A stretch of 37,986 nucleotides of DNA from an uncultured Pelagibacteraceae bacterium (GTDB lineage: Bacteria; Pseudomonadota; Alphaproteobacteria; Pelagibacterales; Pelagibacteraceae), in assembly GCA_902561075.1 (NCBI GenBank), contig CACEOC010000010.1, forward strand, positions 1 through 37,986. Reading direction: 5' to 3'. The notes under the pieces are model-generated. The model searched no databases. It was not told where the DNA came from and was given only the letters and a program-made list of their open reading frames with translations. A program made the translations under genes and the position numbers. Of the stretch, positions 25,019-33,831 are shown piece by piece (positions within the stretch are counted from its first letter, which is position 1; each line of letters opens with the position of its first letter).

Positions 25019-26029
25019 ATGAATTTAGCAATAGTCGGTGCAACAGGAAACGTAGGTAGAAAATTAATTGAAGTTCTAGAAAAAAAAAAATTTCCTATAA
25101 CCCAAGTCCACTTAGTTGCCTCATCCAAAAGCGCTGGAAAAATCATAAGATTTTTTGGAAAAGAACATAATGTACAGGATCTAGAAAAATTTGATTTTTC
25201 TAAAGTAAAAATTGCCTTTTTTGCTGCGGGTAGTGCGGTTGCAGAAAGATGGGCGCCTGTTGCGGCTCAAAAAACAATTGTTATTGATAATTCTAAATTT
25301 TTTAGAAAAGACCCCGATATACCTTTGATTGTACCTGAAGTTAATTCAAAGGAATTGTCTAAATTTAAAAATAAAAATATTATAGCAAATGCCAATTGTT
25401 CAGTTATCCCAATAGTTGTGGCACTTAAACCTTTGCATGATTTATATAGTATTAAAAGAATTGTAGCTTCCACATATCAATCCGTATCAGGAGTCGGAAA
25501 AGCGGGTGTAGATGAGTTAATTTCGCAAACAAGAGAAGTACTTGAAAATAAAGACGTTATCTCAAAAAATTTTACAAAACAAATCGCATTTAATGCAATA
25601 CCTCATATTGATACTTTTCTTGAAAATGGCAGCACAAAAGAAGAACAAAAAAATCATGACGAAATTAAAAAAATTTTAGATAATAAAATTAATATAACAT
25701 CAACATGTGTAAGAATTCCTGTTCTTGTCTCTCATTCTATTAGTGCTAATGTTGAGTTTAATAAAAAATACAATCTTGAAGAAATAAAAAATGTTTTATC
25801 AATCTCTCCTGGTTGTAAAGTAATTGATGAACAAAAAGATGGTGGATACATCACACCTGTTGAAGCTGAAAATAAGTTTGATACATTTATTTCAAGAATT
25901 AGACATGATAATTCTCAACCAAAATCAGTAAATATGTGGATTGTATCTGACAATTTACTAAAAGGTGCAGCTTTAAATGCAGTTGAAATAGCGGAAACTT
26001 TAATTAAAAATAATTTTTATGGAAAATAA
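25019..26029 (+). CDS. asd: aspartate-semialdehyde dehydrogenase
   Basis: A 336-residue NADPH enzyme making aspartate semialdehyde, the branch point to lysine/diaminopimelate, threonine and methionine. The nucleotide motif is AIVGATGNVGRKL. The nucleophile is Cys127 in IIANANCSVIP, followed by STYQSVSGVGKAG, RIPVLVSHS with the base histidine, and NMWIVSDNLLKGAALNAV. Length is normal. It overlaps sdhC by 11 bases, an unusual union of amino-acid biosynthesis with the respiratory complex. It also stands beside dmdA, whose products feed methionine synthesis. Confidence 0.95.
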   Translation: MNLAIVGATGNVGRKLIEVLEKKKFPITQVHLVASSKSAGKIIRFFGKEHNVQDLEKFDFSKVKIAFFAAGSAVAERWAPVAAQKTIVIDNSKFFRKDPDIPLIVPEVNSKELSKFKNKNIIANANCSVIPIVVALKPLHDLYSIKRIVASTYQSVSGVGKAGVDELISQTREVLENKDVISKNFTKQIAFNAIPHIDTFLENGSTKEEQKNHDEIKKILDNKINITSTCVRIPVLVSHSISANVEFNKKYNLEEIKNVLSISPGCKVIDEQKDGGYITPVEAENKFDTFISRIRHDNSQPKSVNMWIVSDNLLKGAALNAVEIAETLIKNNFYGK

Positions 26030-26402
26030 AAATCCTCTATCTCCTCATATTCAAATTTATAGTTGGCATATATCCTCACTAGTTTCAATTGGTCATCGTA
26101 TTACTGGAGTAATTAATATAATTATTCTTACAATAGTTATGTTTTGGATCGGATCGCTTTTAATCGGAGAAAATTTTTATCAAACTATTTTTAATTTTTT
26201 AAACTCTTTTTTTGGAAAATTTTTTATAATAGGAACTATATGGTCTTTTACTTTTCACTCACTTAGTGAACTTAGACACCTATTCTGGGATTTGGGTTAT
26301 GGATTTGAATTAAAAACTGCAAACTTAACTGGTGCTCTAGTAATAATCTTTTCTATAGTATTCACTGTAATTATCTATCTAATAGGAAGGGTGTTTTTTT
26401 AA
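26019..26402 (+). CDS. sdhC: succinate dehydrogenase cytochrome b556 subunit
   Basis: A 127-residue membrane anchor of complex II with three hydrophobic helices. The quinone-site motif SPHIQIYSWHISSLVSIGHRITG is near the N-terminus, and the haem-ligand histidine lies in HSLSELRHLFWDLG. The ATG at 26019 lies inside the end of asd, and the stop overlaps the start of sdhD by one base. Membrane location and role follow directly from the family and from the sdhCDAB order. Confidence 0.94.
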   Translation: MENKNPLSPHIQIYSWHISSLVSIGHRITGVINIIILTIVMFWIGSLLIGENFYQTIFNFLNSFFGKFFIIGTIWSFTFHSLSELRHLFWDLGYGFELKTANLTGALVIIFSIVFTVIIYLIGRVFF

Positions 26403-26731
26403 TGATTAATCCTACAAAAAAATGGCTCTTTCTTAAAGCTTCATCAGTTATTTTGATACCATTGATGGTTTGGTTCACAATTGTATTTGCAGGTATTTAT
26501 GACAAAAATATTGTTGAAATTACCGCTTTTTTTACTACTCAGCCTACGAAATTTTTATTATCGTTGCTATTTGTGGTGGCTTACTTCTTTTCAGCTCTCA
26601 CAATTAGTGAAATTTTCGAAGATTACGTAGAAAACAGAAAAATTAAAAATGTCGCAAACAAATTATTATATTTATTTGCTATAATAATACCTGTAGTTTT
26701 ATTAATAATAATTTATAATTTAGAAATATGA
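26402..26731 (+). CDS. sdhD: succinate dehydrogenase hydrophobic anchor subunit
   Basis: A 109-residue protein with three membrane helices (about 10-31, 48-70 and 84-106). It is poorly conserved, as is normal for Sdh[19 protein letters not shown] near the N-terminus resembles the family. A haem histidine is not obvious: no histidine is seen at the usual spot, so haem binding may differ here. Identification relies largely on its place between sdhC and sdhA, with TAATG and ATGA overlaps on either side. Confidence 0.88.
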   Translation: MINPTKKWLFLKASSVILIPLMVWFTIVFAGIYDKNIVEITAFFTTQPTKFLLSLLFVVAYFFSALTISEIFEDYVENRKIKNVANKLLYLFAIIIPVVLLIIIYNLEI

Positions 26732-28503
26732 GTTCATATAAAATAATTGATCATGAGTATGACGTTGTAGTTCTTGGAGCAGGTGGATCAGGTCTAAGAG
26801 CTGCTGTAGGTTTAAGTGAGGCAGGATTAAAAACTGCTTGCGTATCCAAAGTGTTCCCAACTCGTAGTCATACATCTGCAGCACAAGGAGGAATTTCGGC
26901 TGCACTTGGAAATATGGGTGAAGATGATTGGAGATGGCACATGTATGATACCGTTAAAGGAGCCGATTGGTTAGGTGACCAGGATTGTATAGAATATTTA
27001 TGTAAAGAAGCACCAAAAGCAGTTCTAGAACTAGAGCAATATGGGGTGCCCTTTAGCAGAACAGAAGAAGGAAAAATTTATCAGAGACCATTTGGTGGTA
27101 TGACAAAAAATTATGGTAATGGCACAGTTCAAAGGACTTGTGCAGCAGCAGACCGTACGGGTCATGCAATATTACATACTTTATATGGACAAGCTTTAAA
27201 ACATAATACAGAATTTTTTATTGAATACTTCGCTTTAGATTTGCTTATGAAAGATGGAGAGTGCAAAGGTTTGATTGCATGGAATTTAAATGATGGGACA
27301 ATTCATAGATTTAGGTCACATATTACTATTATAGCAACAGGTGGGTATGGAAAAGTTTATTATTCAGCGACATCCGCCCATACTTGCACTGGAGATGGAA
27401 ATGCTATGGTTCTAAGAGCAGGATTGCCATTACAAGATATGGAATTTGTTCAATTCCACCCAACAGGAATTTATGGACACGGAACCTTAATATCTGAAGG
27501 TGTAAGAGGAGAAGGTGGATACCTTGTAAATTCTAAAGGGGAAAGGTTTATGGAAAGATATGCTCCTAAAGCAAAAGATCTCGCTTCGAGAGACGTAGTA
27601 AGTAGATCTATAGCAGTAGAAATAAACGAAGGTAGAGGAGTAGGAAAAGAAAGAGATCATGTTCATCTACATCTAGATCACTTGGATCCAAATGTTATAG
27701 AAGAAAGACTACCTGGTATATCAGAGTCTTCAAGATTATTTGCTAATGTTGATGTAACAAAAGAGCCAATACCAGTGGTTCCAACAGTTCATTACAATAT
27801 GGGTGGAATACCAACAAACTATAAAGCAGAAGTTTTAACATTGAATGGTTCAGCAAAAACTGTACCTGGACTAATGGCGATTGGAGAAGCGGCATGTGTA
27901 TCTGTCCACGGAGCAAATAGACTTGGGTCAAATTCTTTAATAGATCTTGTAGTTTTCGGAAGAGCGGCTGCAAAAAGAGCATCAGAACTTGTTAAACCTG
28001 GAACACCTCATGAGAAAATTTCTGACTCAGAAACTGACAGATGTCTAGACAGATTTGATAAACTTAGAAATGCCAGTGGATCAAATAGCACTGCCGAATT
28101 AAGATTGTCGATGCAAAAAACAATGCAATCAAAATGTGCAGTATTTAGAACTGAAAAAACTTTGAAAGAGGGTGTTAATGAAATTAGAAAACCCTTTGAA
28201 GGCATGGATGATTTATCAGTTAAAGACAAGTCATTAATATTTAATACTGATTTAGTAGAAACTCTAGAGTTTGATAATCTAATCAGACAAGCTATTACAA
28301 CAATGGACTCTGCATATCATAGAAAAGAAAGTAGAGGCGCTCATGCAAGAGAGGATTTTCCAAAAAGAAATGATGAGAAATATATGCAACATACATTATC
28401 TTGGTGTAATGGAACAAAAACTAAAATTGATTATAGACCAGTTCATAGTTCAACATTAACAAATGATGTTCAATATTTTCCTCCACAAGAAAGAGTTTAT
28501 TAA
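26728..28503 (+). CDS. sdhA: succinate dehydrogenase flavoprotein subunit
   Basis: The 591-residue FAD subunit oxidising succinate to fumarate. The dinucleotide motif is [14 protein letters not shown], and covalent FAD attachment is expected at His48 in [11 protein letters not shown]. Catalytic segments [37 protein letters not shown] and [11 protein letters not shown] are intact, and the C-terminal [16 protein letters not shown] is typical. Length and the neighbouring SdhC/SdhD mark it as aerobic succinate dehydrogenase and not fumarate reductase. It overlaps sdhD as ATGA and sdhB by one base. Confidence 0.97.
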   Translation: MSSYKIIDHEYDVVVLGAGGSGLRAAVGLSEAGLKTACVSKVFPTRSHTSAAQGGISAALGNMGEDDWRWHMYDTVKGADWLGDQDCIEYLCKEAPKAVLELEQYGVPFSRTEEGKIYQRPFGGMTKNYGNGTVQRTCAAADRTGHAILHTLYGQALKHNTEFFIEYFALDLLMKDGECKGLIAWNLNDGTIHRFRSHITIIATGGYGKVYYSATSAHTCTGDGNAMVLRAGLPLQDMEFVQFHPTGIYGHGTLISEGVRGEGGYLVNSKGERFMERYAPKAKDLASRDVVSRSIAVEINEGRGVGKERDHVHLHLDHLDPNVIEERLPGISESSRLFANVDVTKEPIPVVPTVHYNMGGIPTNYKAEVLTLNGSAKTVPGLMAIGEAACVSVHGANRLGSNSLIDLVVFGRAAAKRASELVKPGTPHEKISDSETDRCLDRFDKLRNASGSNSTAELRLSMQKTMQSKCAVFRTEKTLKEGVNEIRKPFEGMDDLSVKDKSLIFNTDLVETLEFDNLIRQAITTMDSAYHRKESRGAHAREDFPKRNDEKYMQHTLSWCNGTKTKIDYRPVHSSTLTNDVQYFPPQERVY

Positions 28504-29276
28504 TGGTTCAAATAAGTTTGCCTCAAAATTCTAAAATTGAAAAAGGCAAATATTATAAAGATAAAACTGGTTCAAAAAACTTACGAAAAGTCAATATTTA
28601 TAGATGGGACCCTTCTACAGGTGAAAACCCAAGAATAGACACTTATGAAGTTGATATGGATAATTGTCCATCAAAAGTACTTGATTTACTTAACAAAATA
28701 AAAAATGAAATAGACTCATCGATTTCTTATAGAAGATCTTGTGCTCATGGTGTCTGTGGATCTTGTGCTATGAATATGGATGGAAAAAATGGATTAGCGT
28801 GCACAAAGCCTCATTCAGAAATAAAAGGTGATATAAATATTTATCCCTTACCTCATCTAAGAGTACAAAAAGATTTAATTGGAGATTTGTCAACATTATA
28901 TAAACAATACGCATCAGTTGAACCCTGGTTAAAGAATTCTAATACTAAAAGTGAGAAAGAGAATTTTCAATCAAAAGAGGATAGAGCTAAATTAGACGGA
29001 TTGTATGAATGTATTATGTGTGCATGCTGTTCTACATCTTGTCCTAGTTACTGGTGGAATGGTGATAAATATTTAGGCCCAGCTGTATTATTACAAGCAT
29101 ATAGATGGATAATAGATTCTAGAGATGAGGAAAGAAAAGAAAGATTAAAAAAAGTTGCGGATGAATTAAAGCTTTATAGATGCCACACTATCATGAATTG
29201 TACAAATGCATGTCCAAAAGGATTAAATCCAGCAAAAGCGATAGCATCTATTAAAAAAATGCTTGCAACAAGCTAA
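28503..29276 (+). CDS. sdhB: succinate dehydrogenase iron-sulfur subunit
   Basis: The 257-residue electron-transfer subunit of complex II. All three clusters are encoded: [2Fe-2S] in [15 protein letters not shown] plus the following LAC, [4Fe-4S] in [17 protein letters not shown], and [3Fe-4S] in [20 protein letters not shown]. Length is normal. It is the last sdh gene, and 23 bases separate it from the aldehyde dehydrogenase gene. Confidence 0.97.
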   Translation: MVQISLPQNSKIEKGKYYKDKTGSKNLRKVNIYRWDPSTGENPRIDTYEVDMDNCPSKVLDLLNKIKNEIDSSISYRRSCAHGVCGSCAMNMDGKNGLACTKPHSEIKGDINIYPLPHLRVQKDLIGDLSTLYKQYASVEPWLKNSNTKSEKENFQSKEDRAKLDGLYECIMCACCSTSCPSYWWNGDKYLGPAVLLQAYRWIIDSRDEERKERLKKVADELKLYRCHTIMNCTNACPKGLNPAKAIASIKKMLATS

Positions 29277-29299
29277 TTACTTAATTAAATAAAATCGTC

Positions 29300-30794
29300 A
29301 TGAATTTAATACAACACTTTGTAAATGGTAAAGTATACAAAGGAAGTTCATCAAAAAAAGGTAAAGTATACAACCCTGCAACTGGCGATCAAGAGTCTGA
29401 GGTAATATTGGGTAATAAAGAAGATCTTAATAAAACTGTTGAACTTGCAAAAAAAGCTTATGAAAGCTGGTCATTGAAACCACCACTACAAAGAGCAAGA
29501 GTAATGTTTAAGTTTAAAGAATTAATTGAGAAAAATTCAGATGATATAATAAAGCTGATAGTCTCTGAACACGGTAAAGTTTATGAAGATGCAAGAGGAT
29601 CATTAACAAGAGGACTAGAAGTCGTAGAATTTGCATGTGGCATCCCTCAAATACTAAAAGGTGAATTTACAGAAAATGTTGGATCGGAAGTTGATAGTTG
29701 GTCAATAAGACAGCCACTTGGTGTATGCGCAGGCATAACACCCTTTAATTTTCCTGCTATGGTTCCAATGTGGATGTTTCCAATGGCAATAGCATGTGGA
29801 AACTCATTTATTCTAAAACCATCTGAAAAAGATCCGTCATGTGCATTTAGGCTTGCAGAATTATTAAATGAAGCAGGATTGCCAGAGGGAGTATTTAACG
29901 TGATTAATGGGGATAAAGAAGTTGTTGATGCAATTTTAAATAATAATGACATTCAGGCAGTTAGCTTTGTTGGATCTACTCCAGTTGCTAAGTATATTTA
30001 TGAGAATGCAGCGAAAAATGAGAAAAGGGTTCAAGCATTAGGCGGAGCAAAAAATCATTGTGTTGTAATGCCAGATTGCGATTTAGATCAAGCAGTCAAT
30101 GGTTTGATGGGAGCAGCTTATGGATCTGCTGGTGAAAGATGTATGGCACAATCAGTTGCAGTTGCAGTAGGAGATATTGGAGATAAATTAGTTGATAATT
30201 TATCAAAAAAAGTTGAAGCTTTAAAAGTTGGTCCTGGAATGGATAAAAATTCTGAAATGGGACCTCTGATAACTAAAGAACATTTAGAAAAAGTAAAAGG
30301 ATACGTAGATTTAGGTGTCAAAGAGGGTGCAAATCTCGTTGTTGACGGTAGAAATTTAAAACTTCAAGGTTATGAAAATGGTTTTTTTTATGGGTGGATG
30401 TTTATTTGATAATGTAAAAAAAGAAATGAGAATTTATAAGGAAGAAATCTTTGGACCAGTATTATCAGTTGTGAGAGCAAAAGACTTCCATGAAGCCTCG
30501 GAATTAGTGAATAATCATGAGTATGGTAATGGTGTAAGTATTTTTACAAGAGATGGCGACGCTGCAAGATCATTTTCAAGTAAAATAAAAGTTGGAATGG
30601 TAGGAATAAATATACCTATACCAGTTCCAATGGCATTCCATAGTTTTGGTGGATGGAAAAGATCACTATTCGGGGATCAGCATATGCATGGTCCTGAAGG
30701 TGTGAGATTTTATACTAAACTTAAAACAATAACCTCAAGATGGCCATCAGGAATAAGATCAAACCCTGAGTTTGTAATGCCCACTATGAAATAA
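29300..30794 (+). pseudogene. mmsA: CoA-acylating (methyl)malonate-semialdehyde dehydrogenase, broken by a +1 frameshift in a T8 run
   Basis: The enzyme converts methylmalonate semialdehyde to propionyl-CoA, or malonate semialdehyde to acetyl-CoA. The first frame (29300-30409) has the family start FVNGKVYKGSSSKKGKVYNP, the GITPFNFPAMVPMWMFP motif, GSTPVAKYIYENAA and the catalytic Cys281 in AGERCMAQSVA. It falls off frame after QGYENGFF. The remainder ([33 protein letters not shown]) continues in the +1-shifted frame to 30794. Removing one T from the T8 run at 30382-30389 restores one protein of 497 residues, the normal length. A sequencing error, a real mutation or transcriptional slippage are all possible; the intact remainder favours error or slippage. 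Confidence 0.88.
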
Positions 30795-30796
30795 AA

Positions 30797-31762
30797 ATGG
30801 GAAAAAAAATATCATTAATTGGCGCAGGTCAGATTGGAGGTACTTTAGCTCATTTACTCGGTCTCAAAGAGGTAGTTTCAGAAGTAGTATTATTCGATGT
30901 TGCCTCTGGTGTTGCGAAAGGTAAAGCTTTAGATATAGCGCAATCATCCTCTGTGGATGGTTTTAATGTTAAATTTTCAGGAACAAATGATTATAAAGAT
31001 ATAAAAAATTCAGACGTTATTATTATTACTGCAGGCGTTCCTAGAAAACCTGGAATGAGCAGAGATGATTTGCTTGGGATAAATTTAAAAATAATGAAAC
31101 AGGTTGCTGAAGGTATAAAATCAAATTGTCCAGATGCTTTTGTTATTTGTATAACAAATCCATTGGATGTGATGGTTATGGCTTTACAAAAATACTCAAA
31201 TTTGCCAAAAAACAAAGTGGTTGGAATGGCTGGAATATTAGATTCTTCAAGATATAAATTATTTTTATCTGAAGAACTAAATATCCCTGTAAAAAAAATT
31301 GAAGCTCTAGTAATGGGAGGTCATGGAGATACTATGGTTCCATTACCGGGTTTCACTAAAATAAATGGGAAAAAGCTTTTAGATTTAGTCAACGAGGGCA
31401 TAATTACAAAAGAGAGAATAGAAGAAATAAATCAGAGAACAAGAGATGGTGGTGCAGAAATAGTTAAATATCTTGAAAAAGGATCTGCTTATTATGCTCC
31501 AGCTGCTTCAGGTGTAGAGATGGCAATAAGTTATATTAATGATGAAAAAAAATTACTACCATGTGCGGTTTATATTAATGGTGAATATGGTGTAAAAGAT
31601 ATTTATGCTGGTGTCCCAGTGATAATTGGAAAAAACGGAGTTGAAAAAATTACTGAAATTAATTTATTGAGCAATGAAAAAGACGAATTTCTAAAATCAG
31701 TTGATGCGGTAAAAAAACTTTGGGAAGCAGCTATTAAAATTGATCCGGATTTGAATAGATAA
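30797..31762 (+). CDS. mdh: malate dehydrogenase
   Basis: A 321-residue LDH-like malate dehydrogenase oxidising malate to oxaloacetate with NAD. The Rossmann motif is [13 protein letters not shown]. Substrate arginines are in [22 protein letters not shown] follows, and the catalytic His176 is in [12 protein letters not shown]. The arginine in the active loop (PRKPGMSR) marks malate and not lactate specificity. It follows mmsA after two bases and overlaps sucC by one base. Confidence 0.96.
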   Translation: MGKKISLIGAGQIGGTLAHLLGLKEVVSEVVLFDVASGVAKGKALDIAQSSSVDGFNVKFSGTNDYKDIKNSDVIIITAGVPRKPGMSRDDLLGINLKIMKQVAEGIKSNCPDAFVICITNPLDVMVMALQKYSNLPKNKVVGMAGILDSSRYKLFLSEELNIPVKKIEALVMGGHGDTMVPLPGFTKINGKKLLDLVNEGIITKERIEEINQRTRDGGAEIVKYLEKGSAYYAPAASGVEMAISYINDEKKLLPCAVYINGEYGVKDIYAGVPVIIGKNGVEKITEINLLSNEKDEFLKSVDAVKKLWEAAIKIDPDLNR

Positions 31763-32922
31763 TGAATATACATGAGCACCAGGCAAAAAAGCTTTTAAAA
31801 GAGTATGGTGTCCCAGTTCCTGTGGGCGTATTTGGCTTCAGTGTGGACGAAATTTTACAAAAATCAAAACTTCTCACTACTGAAAAGTATGTTTTGAAGG
31901 CGCAAATACATGCTGGAGGTAGAGGGAAAGCAGGTGGGATCACAATTGCAAACAGTTTGGAGGAACTTAAACAAGCTGCAAATCAACTTTTTGGAAAGAC
32001 TTTAATAACTCATCAGACTGGACCAAAAGGAAGAAAAGTTGAGAGACTGTATGTAGAGGAAGCATCAAACATAGACAAAGAATTTTATTTGTCTTGTCTA
32101 GTTGATAGAAAAAGTTCAAAAATTGCTTTTATTTCTAGTGTTCAAGGTGGAATGGATATTGAAGAGACTGCAGTAAAAACACCCAAACAAATCATCACTA
32201 CAAAAGTTGATATTAGTAAAGATATATCCGAGAGTGATTGTGAAAAAATAATAAAAGTTTTTAACTTAGAATACGATGCAAAAGATCAAGGCGTAGATCT
32301 AATAAAAAATCTATACAAAATGTTTATTGAAAAAGATGCAAGTTTAATTGAGATTAACCCATTAATACTAACAAAAGAAAATAATATAGTTTGTTTAGAT
32401 GCCAAAGTAATATTAGATGATAACGCGCTTTTTCGACATCCAGAACATTTAGATTTAAGGGATTTAAAAGAGGAAGAGGAGACAGAAATAGAGGCAAGTA
32501 AACATGGTTTATCTTATATAAAATTAGATGGCAATATAGGATGCATGGTTAATGGTGCTGGCTTGGCTATGGCTACTATGGATATAATCAAATTATATGG
32601 TCAAACACCAGCAAATTTTTTAGACGTTGGAGGTGGTGCATCAAAAGAAAAAGTTTCCGCAGCGCTAAAACTGATTTTATCAGATAAAAATGTTAAAGGT
32701 ATTTTGATTAATATTTTCGGCGGCATAATGAGATGTGATGTTCTTGCGGCAGGTGTTGTAGATGCTGCAAGTGAAATAAAAATAGATTTACCAATTGTTG
32801 TAAGATTGGCAGGCACTAATGTTGAAGAGGGAAACAAAATATTAAATAACTCTAAATTAAAAATTATTCCAGCTTCAGATTTATCAGATGCTGCAGAGAA
32901 AATTGTTAATGCTATTACATAA
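31762..32922 (+). CDS. sucC: succinate-CoA ligase beta subunit
   Basis: The 386-residue ATP-grasp subunit of succinyl-CoA synthetase. The start [20 protein letters not shown] is typical. So are [14 protein letters not shown], the metal-binding [11 protein letters not shown] and [11 protein letters not shown], and the succinate/CoA segment [17 protein letters not shown] with [17 protein letters not shown]. It overlaps both mdh and sucD by one base (TAATG), giving strict coupling. Confidence 0.97.
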   Translation: MNIHEHQAKKLLKEYGVPVPVGVFGFSVDEILQKSKLLTTEKYVLKAQIHAGGRGKAGGITIANSLEELKQAANQLFGKTLITHQTGPKGRKVERLYVEEASNIDKEFYLSCLVDRKSSKIAFISSVQGGMDIEETAVKTPKQIITTKVDISKDISESDCEKIIKVFNLEYDAKDQGVDLIKNLYKMFIEKDASLIEINPLILTKENNIVCLDAKVILDDNALFRHPEHLDLRDLKEEEETEIEASKHGLSYIKLDGNIGCMVNGAGLAMATMDIIKLYGQTPANFLDVGGGASKEKVSAALKLILSDKNVKGILINIFGGIMRCDVLAAGVVDAASEIKIDLPIVVRLAGTNVEEGNKILNNSKLKIIPASDLSDAAEKIVNAIT

Positions 32923-33797
32923 TGTCAATTTTAGTTGATAAAAATACTAAACTTATATGCCAAGGATTTACTGGTTCCCATGGTACTTTTCATTCAGAAC
33001 AAGCTTTAAAATATGGAACTAATTTAGTTGGTGGTGTTACACCAAGAAAAGGTGGTCAAATCCATCTTGGAAAACCAGTTTTTAATTCTGTAAAAGATGC
33101 TGTGACTGCAACAAACGCAAATGCATCAATGATTTATGTTCCTGCAAAGTTTGCCGCTAATGCAATAATAGAAGCTATTAATGCATCAATTGAAATCATA
33201 GTTTGTATAACAGAGGGAATTCCAGTCATAGATATGTTGAATGTGAAAAAACATCTTTCTAATTCTAAATCTAAATTAATAGGCCCAAATTGTCCGGGAA
33301 TAATTACTCCTGATGAATGTAAAATTGGTATTATGCCTGGCAATATTCACAAAAAGGGCTCAGTAGGAATTGTTTCGAGATCTGGAACCCTGACTTATGA
33401 AGCTGTAGATCAAACCTCAAAGTTAGGATTAGGACAATCTACCTGCATAGGTATTGGCGGGGATCCAATAAATGGAACAAATTTCATAGATTGTCTTGAA
33501 CTATTTTTGAACGATCCAGAAACTGAGTCTATAGTTATGATTGGTGAAATTGGAGGTTCAGCAGAAGAGGAGGCATCAGATTTCATAAAAAATCATAAAA
33601 TAAAAAAACCAATGGTTGGTTTTATCGCTGGAATAACAGCTCCACCTGGAAGAAGAATGGGACACGCGGGCGCCATAATATCAGGCGGTAAAGGCGGAGC
33701 CATGGAAAAAATAAAGACAATGCAAGAAGCTGGCATTTCAATTGCTAAATCACCAGCAGATATAGGAAAAACTCTATTAAACAAATTGTCACTTTAA
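32922..33797 (+). CDS. sucD: succinate-CoA ligase alpha subunit
   Basis: The 291-residue subunit carrying the phosphorylated histidine, His248 in [16 protein letters not shown]. The CoA-binding [29 protein letters not shown] and [12 protein letters not shown] segments are intact. It pairs with SucC, whose stop overlaps its start. A 34-base gap with a TATAAT separates it from sucA. Confidence 0.97.
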   Translation: MSILVDKNTKLICQGFTGSHGTFHSEQALKYGTNLVGGVTPRKGGQIHLGKPVFNSVKDAVTATNANASMIYVPAKFAANAIIEAINASIEIIVCITEGIPVIDMLNVKKHLSNSKSKLIGPNCPGIITPDECKIGIMPGNIHKKGSVGIVSRSGTLTYEAVDQTSKLGLGQSTCIGIGGDPINGTNFIDCLELFLNDPETESIVMIGEIGGSAEEEASDFIKNHKIKKPMVGFIAGITAPPGRRMGHAGAIISGGKGGAMEKIKTMQEAGISIAKSPADIGKTLLNKLSL

Positions 33798-33814
33798 ATA
33801 TTCTTTTCAGACAC

Positions 33815-33820
33815 TATAAT
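33815..33820 (+). promoter_or_regulatory. candidate -10 box before sucA
   Basis: A perfect TATAAT lies 11 bases before the sucA start in the only real gap of the mdh-suc run. TTTAAA at 33793-33798 would be a weak -35 at 16 bases. Transcription would begin about 5 bases before the ATG, giving an almost leaderless message. The call is weak because the DNA is AT-rich. Confidence 0.28.
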
Positions 33821-33831
33821 AAAAATTATTA

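Noticed and set aside
26728..28503. Fumarate reductase instead of succinate dehydrogenase
   Set aside because: The sdhCDAB order, the two separate anchor proteins and the aerobic TCA neighbourhood all favour succinate dehydrogenase.
30372..30794. A separate 140-residue gene after the aldehyde dehydrogenase
   Set aside because: It is the C-terminal third of the same aldehyde dehydrogenase in a shifted frame, not an independent protein.
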